A stretch of 64,000 nt of DNA from CAVUAA01 sp963739345 (lineage in GTDB: Bacteria; Chlamydiota; Chlamydiia; Chlamydiales; JAFEGQ01): NCBI GenBank assembly GCA_963739345.1, contig CAVUAA010000001.1:1-64000 (forward strand), written 5' to 3'. Below are positions 23,528 through 32,217 of the stretch, one piece after another. Below the pieces are notes generated by a model. The model was not told where the DNA came from, ran no database searches, and saw nothing but the letters and a program-made list of their open reading frames with translations. The number at the start of each line of letters is the position of its first letter. Positions within the stretch are counted from its first letter, which is position 1. The position numbers and the translations under genes were made by a program.

Positions 23528-24240
23528 TCACGAGTTGCTGCAAACAGCCTCGGGTCGTTGGTGATCACTCCGGTCACGCCAAGCGCCTCGAGCGCGCGCA
23601 GTCGAGGCAGCTCGTCGACCGTCCACACGTAGATCTCCCCTCCGGCCCCGAGCACGGCCGCACGAGGCGCGGCGTGACCAGCCGCCAGTGCGACCATCAG
23701 CGCATCGCAACGCCGCGTCCCGGATCGCCCGCTGCCGCGCGAGCCGGGAGCAGCGCCGGAACACGTGCAGCGCGACGAACGCCGGCACCCGCGTGGCGCG
23801 CGAGCGAAACGGGTCGCGCTTGAGCTTGGGCACCGACCAGCCGAGCCTGACGCCCGGCTCGGCCGAGCGCAGCAGCGCGAGGCTCTCCTCGTACTGGGTC
23901 GAGATCAGGGCTCGGTCGAGCAACCCGTGCTCCCGCAGGGCTTCGAGCACCCGCAACTCGTATCCGGGCAGCTTGAGGTCGACGTCGAGGTCGACCCGGC
24001 GAACGGCTCGGAGGCGAGGTAGGCCAGCGCCTCCTCCAGCGTGTGCGGCGTCGCGGGGCGCAGCGTCGACCCAGTCGTGGGCCAGGATCAAGCCCATCGC
24101 CGTACTCCTCCCGCAGCACATCGAACTCGATCATGTCGACGCCCGCCGCCACCGCCGCGTCGAAGCTCGCGAACGTGTTGCCCGGGGCGATCAGGTCGGC
24201 GCCCTTGTGCCCGACGCGCCGCAGACCGAGCGCTGCTCAC
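23528..24240 (-). CDS. Glycerophosphodiester phosphodiesterase, frameshifted
   Basis: GDPD enzymes hydrolyse glycerophosphodiesters to glycerol-3-phosphate and an alcohol. The catalytic start RVGHKGADLIAPGNTFASFD corresponds to the family HRG-x5-PENT motif, with GHKG in place of HRG. It is followed by AAVAAGVDMIEFDVLREEYG, where E-x-D are metal ligands, and LAHDW. The end reads IYVWTVDELPRLRALEALGV and TGVITNDPRLF, the canonical W-T-V-D and NDP motifs. About five frame changes occur. The GTG start overlaps the glycosylase stop (GTGA). Confidence 0.85.
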
Positions 24241-25014
24241 TTCTGACATCCGGGGCACCAGTACGTCGTGCGGTTGGCGTCGCCCTGTCCCCGGGCCGCG
24301 ATCCTCGTGCCGCACCGCGGGCACGGACGGCCTGCGAATCCGTACACCGCGGCTGGATCGCCCGGTGTCCGACCGTGGCCGAGCGCATCATCCGCGGGCG
24401 CATGGCATCGATGATCGCCATCGCCTGGAGATCGGAAACATCGGCCACGTGACCGCCACGGGTCGATCGCGGCCTCCCAGCACCCCTCGGCCTTCCAGAT
24501 GTTCCCGATTCCCGCGACGTTGCGCTGATCGAGCAGGGCATCGCCGAGATGACGCGTCTGATCGTCCGCCTCGCAGCCGCGCGAGGAACCGCTCCGGTCG
24601 AACTCGCGCGCCAGCACGTCGGGCCCGAGCGCGGCGAGGCGCTGATCGAACCGTGTCCGGCCCTCGGTCATCAACTCGAGCAGCGGCCCGTCGAACTCCA
24701 CCACTTCGTGCCCGCCGCAGCGGAGCACGATCCAGGCGCGCCGGGCCCGAGCGCCCCACCGGCGTCCGGCCGATAGACGCCCCACACGCCGGTCATCCCG
24801 AGGTGCGAGTGCAGGACCAGATCGCCCTCAAAGCGCAGGAACAGATGCTTGCCGTGGGTGTCGACGCTGCATGACCGCCCTGCCCAGCGAGCCGATCGGG
24901 CCAGCGGTCGAGCGCGTGCCGGGGCTGCGGCGTCAGGATCTCATCGGGCACGCGGCCTTCGAGCACCGGGCGGATGCGAACCGCGGCGTAGGCGATCGTG
25001 TCGCCCTCTGGCAT
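24237..25014 (-). CDS. Fpg/Nei-family DNA glycosylase, frameshifted
   Basis: The N-terminus MPEGDTI carries the catalytic Pro1-Glu2 of the Fpg/Nei family. The D-T-I variant is the Nei (endonuclease VIII)-like form common in actinobacteria. The middle includes DLVLHSHLGMTG and LLDQRNVAGIGNIWKAE, the helix-two-turn-helix. The C-terminal zinc finger reads CPRCGT and then YWCPGCQK. It excises oxidised bases and nicks the strand. At least six frame changes occur. It starts at the TAATG junction with the helicase gene; coupling of an Lhr helicase to a Nei glycosylase is a known actinobacterial arrangement. Confidence 0.88.
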
Positions 25015-26581
25015 TACGCGCTGAGGGTAGCCGCCGCGGACCCTGCTGGAAACCGAGCGCCACGAGCGCCGGCCCGACGGGCGAGGACAGCGCCGGTTCG
25101 CCGTCGACCTTCTCGAGCGCGAGCCGCCTGATCGCGCCCGCCCGAACCTCCTCGACCAGCGCGCGCCAGCGCCGGCTCGATCCGGGGGTCATCCGACGCA
25201 ACGAGCGTCTGCAGCCCGCGCCCGCCGCGCTCGACGTACAGCACGGGCTCGCCTCCGGCCAGCACCACGTACGCGCCCGGGACCCGGGTCGGGCGCGCGG
25301 CTCTCGTCGTCCGGGCCGGCCAGGCCAGCGCCGCACCGTACGGCTGCGCAGGATCGACCGCGGCGAGCACGACCGGCGGGTCCTCGTCTGCCCCGCCCGA
25401 CCGCAGCCGCTCGACCGCGCCCGGAGGGCGAACTGCGCGCCGCCCAAGCCCTTCGACGAAGTACCCGCGCCGCGCCACGCCCAGCGTCTCCAGCTGCGAC
25501 AGCTCCGGGATATAGAGCCGAGAACCCGCCGGGCACCCCCTCGGCGCGCACCGTCTCGCGGGTCAGGATCCCGTAGCGCTCGAGCAGCAACTCGGCGATC
25601 GCCCGCCGGCGCGCCGACGGATCGGCCGTCGGCGGGAACAGCGACCCGGTCAGCGACCAGCGACCCTGGACCTGCGCCGACGCGCCCGCGCCGCGACGCC
25701 GGCGACGCGAACCGGCCGGGTCGGGCGGCTCCTCGCAACCGGTCGCGCTGGGCCCGGGCCAGGGTCAGCCGCGGCGCGCGCAGCGGCGCGAACGCGTCGT
25801 TCGTCGCCTCGCCGGCCCAGGCCAGGTCCCACAGCGCCTCCTGCAACTCCTCGGGGGCCAGGTCGACGTCGACCAGCAGGTCGGTGAAGAAGCACGCGCC
25901 GGCGCCGAGCCGCGCGCGCACCGCCTCGTGCGCCGGCGAGTCGAGCGGCGCGCCACTGCCTCTGGGCGGGGGCGCCAATCAGATCGCAGATCTTCGCGGA
26001 AGTACAGGGCGACCCGGCCGGAATTCCGCCCAGCGCACCGGCGCCGATCCACACGATCTCGCCCGCAGCGCACAGCTGATCGATCCACGCCGGCGAATAC
26101 GCGCCGACGCGTCGCGGGAGGACGTCGCGCTCCCACACCTCGGCCGGCACGGCCAGCCCCTGGAGCGGCACCAGCACCTCGCGCAGGCGGTCGACCCCGG
26201 CGCCGGTCGCCGGATGGCGGTCGACGCCCTGCCAGGCGGGGAGGAAGCGCGCCAGCGCGCGGTCGTCGACCGGCTCTACCTCCTTGCGCAGAACGGCCAG
26301 CGAGGCCCGGCGCAAGCGCCGCAGCACCTCGGGGTCGCACCATTCGCGCGTCGACCCGCCAGGTCGCAGCTCACCCCGGACGAGGTCTCCGGATTCGTTC
26401 GAGCCCGGCCAGTACCGCGGACACGTCAACGCCATACCGCGCGCGAACATCGTCCACGGTGAACGGTCCGTGGGTCGCGGCGTATCGACGCGCCAACCGG
26501 GTCAGCGCGTCCGGCACGTCCTCCAGGAACGCCGCCGGCAGGCCGCCGGGCGGTGCCGCGCCGAGCCCGTCGCGGTGAAGC
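25014..26581 (-). CDS. lhr: Lhr-type DNA helicase, C-terminal part only, frameshifted
   Basis: The visible 520-odd codons correspond to the C-terminal region of Lhr (large helicase-related, SF2), a DNA repair helicase. Segments include PAAFLEDVPDALTRLARRYA and ATHGPFTVDDVRARYGVDVS, LARFLPAWQGV, LREVLVPLQGLAVPAEVWER, and YSPAWIDQLCAAGEIVWIGA. The winged-helix stretch FFTDLLVDVDLAPEELQEAL and LLLERYGILTRETVRAEGVP follow. The N-terminal RecA-like ATPase domains are missing, because the sequence beyond 26581 belongs to a chlamydial gene. Many frame changes occur. The stop shares a base with the next ATG (TAATG). Confidence 0.82.
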
Positions 26582-26943
26582 GGATGCAGAGCTACTGCAA
26601 ATATCGGAGTGCGCTCACCGCAGTGCTCGATGGGGAGGTGGTGGGGATCGCCTACCTCAACCTCCACCCTTATCGAAAGATCGCGCATCAGGCGCTTTTC
26701 ACCATCATCGTGGATGAGAAGGTGCGCGGCAAGGGAATTGGACGCGCTTTGTTAGAGGGGCTTGAGAAGCTAGCACGCGATGGCTTCAAGCTCGAGTCAC
26801 TCCACTTAGAAGTGTATGAGGGTAATCCCGCCATCCGCCTCTACCGGCGGATGGGCTATCATGAGTTTGGCTTCCAAGGCCACTGGATCAAAGAAGGACC
26901 TGGCGACTACCGGGGCAAAATCTACATGGAGAAGTGGTTCTGA
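26582..26943 (+). CDS. GNAT acetyltransferase (chlamydial CT458-like), 5'-truncated
   Basis: The frame is open from the join and reads MQSYCKYRSALTAVLDGEVV, then RKIAHQALFTIIVDEKVRGK and GIGRALLEGLEKLA. V-R-G-K-G-I-G-R is the acetyl-CoA P-loop of the GNAT fold, and NPAIRLYRRMGYHEFG is the family C-terminal motif. Chlamydial relatives carry about 45 more residues at the N-terminus, absent here, so the gene is cut at the block C/D join. It is followed by a paralogue overlapping by 10 nt and then, after one gene, by yebC. That matches the chlamydial yebC-acetyltransferase neighbourhood. Confidence 0.85.
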
Positions 26944-27440
26944 ACTCCCTAGAGATCCGACCAAGTATTACTGAGGATATTCCTCATCTTCAAGCGTGGC
27001 TTTCGGAGCCGCGTACAGAGCCTTTCTTTCCGACGGGCGATCCGCCGGAGATTGAGGATGCGGCGAAGCGATGGATTGAGATGACTATCGAGCAGGGGGC
27101 CGGTTTCACCGCCACCCTCGACGGCAAGCCTGCCGGCTTCGGGATGCTTTTCCTTCAGACTTATGAGAAGCTTGTCCATCAAGCTGTTCAAATCCTCGTC
27201 GTCGGCCAGGACCACCGCCGCCAAGGAGTTGGTTCCGCTCTCCTCACCGGCCTGGAGACGCTTGGCCAAGAAAAGGGTATAGAGCTGATCCACGTCGAAG
27301 TGTACGACGATCCGGGGGTGGAGCGATTCTATAAATTCCTTGGGTACCGCGAATATGCCCGTCAGCTTGGTTGGTCCAAAGACGCTAAACAAGACCCACC
27401 GCTTTACCGCGCCCGCGTCTGCCTCGAAAAATTCATATAA
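26934..27440 (+). CDS. GNAT family N-acetyltransferase, paralogue of the preceding gene
   Basis: A complete 168-residue GNAT protein with a GTG start overlapping the previous stop by 10 nt. The acetyl-CoA loop is QDHRRQGVGSALL. The N-terminus IRPSITEDIPHLQAWLSEPR and EIEDAAKRWI match the part missing from the truncated neighbour, and LVHQAVQILVVGQ aligns with its IAHQALFTIIVDE. This is therefore an old tandem duplication. The acceptor substrate (amino acid, peptide or small amine) is unknown. The 54 bp palindrome follows 46 nt downstream. Confidence 0.9.
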   Translation: MVLNSLEIRPSITEDIPHLQAWLSEPRTEPFFPTGDPPEIEDAAKRWIEMTIEQGAGFTATLDGKPAGFGMLFLQTYEKLVHQAVQILVVGQDHRRQGVGSALLTGLETLGQEKGIELIHVEVYDDPGVERFYKFLGYREYARQLGWSKDAKQDPPLYRARVCLEKFI

Positions 27441-27486
27441 CCTAACCAGTCGTTTTCTCCACTGATACGACACACCGACTCCTTGA

Positions 27487-27540
27487 GTTGTCATGTTTTC
27501 ATGTCTGACACGATCGTGTCAGACATGAAAACATGACAAC
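27487..27540. repeat. Perfect 54 bp palindrome
   Basis: Two 27-base arms are exactly complementary with no loop bases, centred on CGATCG between 27513 and 27514. The left arm begins GTTGTCATGTTTTCATGTCT and continues to GACACGA. It lies between the GNAT and SprT-like genes. It could terminate transcription in both directions, but there is no U-run. A shorter imperfect echo (GAGTTGCCACAAC) follows at 27549-27561. Confidence 0.95.
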
Positions 27541-27576
27541 TGGCCAGTGAGTTGCCACAACTAGCCGGTTTGAGCT

Positions 27577-28278
27577 ATGATGGTACTCATCAATGAGCGG
27601 AAAATTGCACGTATGAAATTGTTGAGATCGGCGGGGTTGTTACAGCAAGAGTTGGAGATTCTCTCGGGCAAGCGGCTCGAGATGAAGATCAATCGGAACC
27701 GGGTGTCGCTCCTTCGGAAGACGGAGGTGGGGCGCAAGCGGGTTCGCTTGTCAATTCATGAGGCTTTTTTGAGTGCGCCGCTTGAGGTGATCGAGGTGGT
27801 GGGCGACTGGATCGGTGGGATCGATACGGATGAGGGCGATATTGTTCTGCGCCAGTTCATCAACGGGATTGAGCTCAAGCGGCCACCACCTGCACGGCTG
27901 CAGACCAAAGGGAGTGTGTACGATCTAGGGGAGATCTATCACAAGCTCAATGGGCAATATTTCGGTGGGAAGTTAGATCTGAAGTGTACGTGGTATCAGC
28001 CCAAAAATCAGAGACGGCGGGCGCGCTCAAGGACTCTTGGGACCTATTGCGATGATCGAGAGCTGGTCCGGATCAACACCATTCTCGACAATCCAAAGGT
28101 GATCCCTGAGTTTGTTGAGTTTGTCGTCTATCATGAAATGGTCCATCATGTCGTCCCCGCATATAGAGACAGGGCTGGTCGGCGGATTGTGCACAGCCGC
28201 CGCTTTCGAGAGGTGGAGCGGCAGTTTGAGCACTACGAGCTGGCCCACGAATGGGAAAAGAAAAATGGCTGGTCATAG
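27577..28278 (+). CDS. SprT-like zinc metallopeptidase-fold protein
   Basis: 233 residues. The C-terminal half contains VVYHEMVHHVV, a zinc-binding H-E-x-x-H motif. Upstream is the typical SprT segment LGEIYHKLNGQYFGGKLDLK and TWYQPKNQRRRARSRTLGTY. Downstream is IVHSRRFREVERQFEHYE, which offers the third ligand. The basic N-terminal half (INRNRVSLLRKTEVGRKRVR) lacks a known domain. SprT-like proteins include DNA-protein-crosslink proteases; the role in chlamydiae is unknown. The stop overlaps the yebC start by 14 nt, so the two are probably co-transcribed. Confidence 0.82.
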   Translation: MMVLINERKIARMKLLRSAGLLQQELEILSGKRLEMKINRNRVSLLRKTEVGRKRVRLSIHEAFLSAPLEVIEVVGDWIGGIDTDEGDIVLRQFINGIELKRPPPARLQTKGSVYDLGEIYHKLNGQYFGGKLDLKCTWYQPKNQRRRARSRTLGTYCDDRELVRINTILDNPKVIPEFVEFVVYHEMVHHVVPAYRDRAGRRIVHSRRFREVERQFEHYELAHEWEKKNGWS

Positions 28279-28984
28279 TAAATGGGCGAACATCAAGCAC
28301 CGCAAAGAGCGGGCTGATGCGAAGAAGGGAAAGGCGTTCTCACGCGCGGCGAAGGAGATCATCAGTGCAGTGAAGGCAGGGGGGACCGATCCCGATGCTA
28401 ATCCGCGACTCCGATTGGCCATTCAGAAAGCGAAGGCGGTCAATTTCCCTAACGACAGCATCGATCGAAACATAAAGAAAGCGAGTAGCGCCGATCAGGC
28501 CGACTATTTTGAGCTCACCTACGAAGTGTATGGACATGGCGGGGTAGGTCTGCTGGTTGAAATCCTGACCGACAACAAAAATCGGATTGCGGGCGACATG
28601 CGGATCGCCACCAACAAGCGGGGAGGGACGATCGCCAACCCAGGTGCGGTCGCCTACCAGTTTGATCGAAAAGGAGTGATCCAAGTTTCAAAAGAGGGGA
28701 CCACCGAGGATGACCTTTTCCTGCTGGTCACCGAAGCTGGTGCTGAGGAGTTCGACGTGGAGGAGGAGCTCTACATCGTGGTTACGCCCCCCGATGAGCT
28801 GATGGCGGTCAAAGAGGTGATCGATGGGGCTGGCGTGGAGGTACTAGAGGCTGAGCTCCGGATGATTCCGAAGATGCTCGTTGCGGTTGACGAAGAAACT
28901 GCCGATGCCAATCAGTCGCTCATCGATTGGCTAGAAGAGCTCGACGACGTCGATGCTGTCTACCACAACATGGATATAGATTAG
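28265..28984 (+). CDS. yebC: YebC/PmpR family transcription/translation factor
   Basis: A clean 239-residue member of the YebC family (TACO1 relative). It has been described as a DNA-binding regulator and, more recently, as a factor that relieves ribosome stalling at proline runs. The conserved start MAGHSKWANIKHRKERADAK is followed by GKAFSRAAKEI, YEVYGHGGVGLLVEILTDNK and the C-terminal WLEELDDVDAVYHNMD. Its ATG lies inside the SprT-like gene, and it converges with a phosphatidyltransferase gene by a 4 nt overlap. Confidence 0.95.
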   Translation: MAGHSKWANIKHRKERADAKKGKAFSRAAKEIISAVKAGGTDPDANPRLRLAIQKAKAVNFPNDSIDRNIKKASSADQADYFELTYEVYGHGGVGLLVEILTDNKNRIAGDMRIATNKRGGTIANPGAVAYQFDRKGVIQVSKEGTTEDDLFLLVTEAGAEEFDVEEELYIVVTPPDELMAVKEVIDGAGVEVLEAELRMIPKMLVAVDEETADANQSLIDWLEELDDVDAVYHNMDID

Positions 28985-29589
28985 TCGTCTTCCTGACGCA
29001 CTCGTTGCAGCTTGCACTGCCCACCAAATTGGCGGATGCGGATCAGCGCCGTGAGAGTGACCAATCCGATGAAAGCGGTGGCGAGGGGAGCGAAGATAGA
29101 GGGCAGCAAGATCATTCCCAAAAAGAAGAGAAATGCCTCTGACCGCTCGATGAGACCAGGGCTGTAGTGGAAGCTATCTGCTGAGTCATTTTCGCTGAAG
29201 ATGCCCACCACGAGAAATGAGCTGATGCAGAGGAGGATGCTGGTGAGCATCAGTAGACAGAAGAGGGCGCGATCGGGAGCGACGAGGAAGAGGCCAATCA
29301 CCACAGCCGATTCGACCACCCGATCAGCGCAAATGTCGAGGACGGTGCCCCAAGGAGAGCTCTCTCGTCTGAGTCTTGCGATGGTTCCATCAAGGATGTC
29401 GAGGTAGCCAGAGAGGATGAGGGCAGAGGCTGCGGCAATCGGAAGGCCAAAGGCGAGGAGGGGGATGACCGCAATGCCCAGTAGGCAGCTGATGGAGGTG
29501 ACGATGTTGGCCGGCACGCGGACCAGCTTTCTGGCGATGGGATCGATCAGCAGTTTCTGAAAGGGGGAGCGGAAGTAAGAATCAATCAT
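28981..29589 (-). CDS. CDP-alcohol phosphatidyltransferase family membrane protein
   Basis: The CDP-alcohol phosphotransferase signature DG-x2-AR-x8-G-x3-D-x3-D appears as DGTIARLRRESSPWGTVLDI and then CADR. Six or so hydrophobic helices surround it. Such enzymes join a CDP-activated lipid (or CDP-inositol/glycerol) to an alcohol in membrane lipid synthesis. The start MIDSYFRSPFQKLLIDPIAR at 29589 is preferred because it overlaps the upstream stop by 8 nt; an in-frame start at 29625 is possible. It differs from pssA (62596-63381) and may be PgsA-like or a headgroup variant. The substrate is unknown. Confidence 0.85.
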   Translation of the reverse strand: MIDSYFRSPFQKLLIDPIARKLVRVPANIVTSISCLLGIAVIPLLAFGLPIAAASALILSGYLDILDGTIARLRRESSPWGTVLDICADRVVESAVVIGLFLVAPDRALFCLLMLTSILLCISSFLVVGIFSENDSADSFHYSPGLIERSEAFLFFLGMILLPSIFAPLATAFIGLVTLTALIRIRQFGGQCKLQRVRQEDD

Positions 29590-30292
29590 GCTTGTTTTTC
29601 CTGTTTCGGATCCGGCGGATCGCAATGGGGAGGAGGGCGACGAGGGCGAGGGCGATGAGGGCGATTCTCATATCGGTGTTGAGGATCCCTTCAATGGTAA
29701 ATCCTTCATCCGAGTCAAGGATGGCGCCAAGGCCTGTTCCCGCCTGCGCGAGGACGAAGCTTCCTGGAATGATGCCGATGAAGGTGGTCCAGATGTAGGT
29801 CCAGAGCGCCACGCCAAAGAAGGCGGGGGCGATGTTGATCAGCCAGAAGGGGAAGAGAGGTGCTAGACGGAGGAAGAGCATGTAGCTCACCTGGTCTTTC
29901 TGAAAACCGCGCTCCATCTTCTTCAGGTGGGGACCCGCGCGCGCGCGCAGCACATCTCCAAGAGCTGTCTTGGCCACCAAAAAGATGATCACCGCTCCCA
30001 CTGTCGCCCCCAATACGACGTAGATCGTACTTCCAGGCTGCCCAAAGAGAAATCCGGCAACCAACGTGAGATAGGTCCCTCCGGGGATACTGAGCGCGGT
30101 CGAGACGAGATAGATTCCCATGAAAGCGAGGGGTGCAACGATGTAGCGATCGTCGATCCAGCCCACAATCGCTTGCCGATGCTTTTGCAGCACCTCAAAG
30201 CTAAGGTAGTCGGTGAGATCGAAGATGTAGGCGACCACCATCAGGGCAACAATCACCAGAAGGGGAATTAGTCGCCACAGCCATCTACGCAT
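29582..30292 (-). CDS. TVP38/TMEM64 (VTT/DedA superfamily) membrane protein
   Basis: 236 residues with N- and C-terminal helices and the VTT core. The core reads LSIPGGTYLTLVAGFLFGQP, GATVGAVIIFLVAK, then FLRLAPLFPFWLINIAPAFF and FIGIIPGSFVLAQAGTGLG. The [F/Y]-x-R-x-x-P and G-x-x-P-x-x-x motifs mark VTT proteins, proposed lipid scramblases or undecaprenyl-phosphate flippases. It overlaps both neighbours by 8 nt in a minus-strand operon with a mercuric-reductase-like flavoprotein and a CDP-alcohol phosphatidyltransferase, suggesting a membrane-lipid or redox role. Confidence 0.9.
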   Translation of the reverse strand: MRRWLWRLIPLLVIVALMVVAYIFDLTDYLSFEVLQKHRQAIVGWIDDRYIVAPLAFMGIYLVSTALSIPGGTYLTLVAGFLFGQPGSTIYVVLGATVGAVIIFLVAKTALGDVLRARAGPHLKKMERGFQKDQVSYMLFLRLAPLFPFWLINIAPAFFGVALWTYIWTTFIGIIPGSFVLAQAGTGLGAILDSDEGFTIEGILNTDMRIALIALALVALLPIAIRRIRNRKNKHD

Positions 30293-31556
30293 GGTTGAGC
30301 AACTCCATTAGCCACAGATCGGCCGTCTGCCGGATCGCTAGACTGTAGGTGGGATAGGGATGGATCAGAGTGGCCAGCTTCCTGAGGGGAATCTTGTGGT
30401 GCATGGCAAGAGCCAACTCAGAGATCATCTCGCCAGCGTGTGGCGCCACCACTGTTGCCCCTACGATCTGCCCTCGCACCCCCTTGGCCACTATCTTGAC
30501 GAAGCCGTCAGCTCGATCTTCGCAGATCGCCCGGTCTACACTAGAGAGTGCAAGGATGTAGACTTTGATTTTGTGACCTCCATAGCGGGCCACTGCTTCC
30601 TCTTCAAGAAGTCCTACGCTTGCCACTTCAGGGTCTGTGAAGGTACAGCGGGGAATCGCCTGCTTCAAATCGATTGGGCGCCTCAGAAGGGGGGGTAAAA
30701 TGAGACAGGACAGAACACTGCGGGCGCGGTTCTCCGCTACATGAGTGAATGGTGCGTCGAGCGTGACATCGCCGACAGCGAAGATGTGCTTGATATTGGT
30801 CCGCCCAAATCGATCGACCGGAATTCCCCTAGAAGTGACCTGGACGCCTGCCTTTTCGAGTCCCAAGTTTTCAATGTTGGGAAGCCGCCCACTCGCTACC
30901 AATACTTGTTCACTGGGTCGAGGATCGATGTGACTCGACCCAAAGCGTACTTTAATCCCGATCTCGCCCATCTTTTGGGCAATCAACCCACTCGCTTCGG
31001 GCTCCTCCCTCGGCAAAAGCCGCTCGTGCGACTGCACGAGTCGCACCTCGCTCCCCAGCTGCGCAAAGGCCATCGCCAGCTCACACCCAATGGGCCCGCC
31101 CCCTAGCACCGCCAGCTTTTCAGGAATCGCTTTCAGGTCGAAAATCGTCTCATTGGTCAGATAATCGCCACTCACCGTCGATGGAATGCGCGGCCGTGAG
31201 CCGGTGGCGATCACAATCTTCTTGCCGTGCACTCGCTTCCCATTCACCTCAACCGTGTGCGCATCAATGAGGCGGGCCTCCCCCTCGATCACCTCAAGTC
31301 CAATCTTCCGTAGCGCGCCCGGCTCCTCATGCGCCCGTATCCGTCCCACCGTCGCCCGCACCCGCCCCATCGCCGCCGTCCCATCGAGCCCCTGATGCGC
31401 CGCTGCGATTAACGTCTTGGAGGGGATGCAACCAAAGTTGGTGCAGTCGCCTCCCCACGTCCCGCGGTCGATCAGACAAACATTTTTGCCCCTCTTAACC
31501 GCACCAATTGCTACCACCAAGCCGCCCGATCCAGCACCAATCACAATTATATCCAT
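30285..31556 (-). CDS. Pyridine nucleotide-disulphide oxidoreductase (mercuric-reductase-like)
   Basis: 423 residues. The FAD motif is IIVIGAGSGGLVVAIGA. The redox-active disulphide is in WGGDCTNFGCIPSKT. The NAD(P) fold reads KLAVLGGGPIGCELAMAFAQ. The second FAD contact is HIFAVGDVTLDAPFTH. The C-terminal dimer domain reads FTDPEVASVG, with HPYPT near the end where lipoamide dehydrogenases have HPT. It lacks an N-terminal HMA domain and the C-terminal vicinal cysteines of true MerA, so mercury reduction is unlikely. Pairing with a TVP38 protein is common in bacteria and unexplained. Confidence 0.88.
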   Translation of the reverse strand: MDIIVIGAGSGGLVVAIGAVKRGKNVCLIDRGTWGGDCTNFGCIPSKTLIAAAHQGLDGTAAMGRVRATVGRIRAHEEPGALRKIGLEVIEGEARLIDAHTVEVNGKRVHGKKIVIATGSRPRIPSTVSGDYLTNETIFDLKAIPEKLAVLGGGPIGCELAMAFAQLGSEVRLVQSHERLLPREEPEASGLIAQKMGEIGIKVRFGSSHIDPRPSEQVLVASGRLPNIENLGLEKAGVQVTSRGIPVDRFGRTNIKHIFAVGDVTLDAPFTHVAENRARSVLSCLILPPLLRRPIDLKQAIPRCTFTDPEVASVGLLEEEAVARYGGHKIKVYILALSSVDRAICEDRADGFVKIVAKGVRGQIVGATVVAPHAGEMISELALAMHHKIPLRKLATLIHPYPTYSLAIRQTADLWLMELLNHA

Positions 31557-31611
31557 GGCGTGAGAATATCCTTGATAGATCTAAACCACAACCTGCGCTA
31601 AACTCCTCCGC

Positions 31612-32217
31612 ATGAACTACACCTACTTCGTCATTCCCGTCGTCACGGCGCTCATCGGCTGGCTCACCAACGTGGTCGCCGTTAAGATGCTCTTTCACCC
31701 CCGCCGCCCCATCAATCTTCTCCTCTTCAAACTGCACGGCGTCATCCCCAAGCGTCACGACGATCTCGCCCGCAGCATCGCCGATCTCTTCGAGCGGGAA
31801 CTTCTCTCCAACGAAGAGCTGGCTGGCCACCTCGAAAAGCTTGAGCTCGACGACGACGTTCTAGAACTCCTCGACGGCCGCCTCCGCACAGGCATCGCTG
31901 ACTTCGCTAAGGGCATTCCCATGGCCGCCATGTTTCTCAACGACTCCATGATTGAGAAGATCGCCAGCAAGCTCAAAGAGCAAGTCGTTCAGATGCTTCC
32001 GGAGCTAAAGGCGCGCCTTGCGGCCACCGTCTCCCGCACCCTCGACCTGCGCAATCTCATCGAAGAGAAAGTTCTCGGCTTCTCCGTCCGCAAGCTTGAA
32101 ACCATTGTCATGCGCGTCGCCACCAAAGAGCTTCACACCGTTGAGATCCTTGGCGGCGTTCTCGGCCTGATCATCGGCCTCGTTCAAGTGGGCATCATGC
32201 TTGCCATTAACCTGTAG
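31612..32217 (+). CDS. DUF445 family membrane protein
   Basis: 201 residues, with helix 1 VIPVVTALIGWLTNVVAVKM followed by LFHPRRPI, the diagnostic GWLTN-x-x-A-x-K-M-L-F-x-P motif of DUF445 (YjiN/YheB-like) proteins. A helical middle domain and a C-terminal helix GGVLGLIIGLVQVGIMLA follow. These short DUF445 forms are anchored at both ends. Function is unknown. The TAG stop at 32215-32217 directly abuts a mobile-element remnant. Confidence 0.88.
   Translation: MNYTYFVIPVVTALIGWLTNVVAVKMLFHPRRPINLLLFKLHGVIPKRHDDLARSIADLFERELLSNEELAGHLEKLELDDDVLELLDGRLRTGIADFAKGIPMAAMFLNDSMIEKIASKLKEQVVQMLPELKARLAATVSRTLDLRNLIEEKVLGFSVRKLETIVMRVATKELHTVEILGGVLGLIIGLVQVGIMLAINL

Noticed and set aside
20300..26581. 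Genomic island transferred into the chlamydia
   Set aside because: No attachment site, integrase or flanking repeats, genes cut at both ends, and error-like frameshifts confined to the foreign part all favour an assembly join.
27487..27540. Rho-independent terminator
   Set aside because: There is no loop and no U-run on either strand; it is recorded as a palindromic repeat instead.
30285..31556. True mercuric reductase
   Set aside because: It lacks the HMA domain and the C-terminal vicinal cysteines, and no mer regulator or transporter is nearby.
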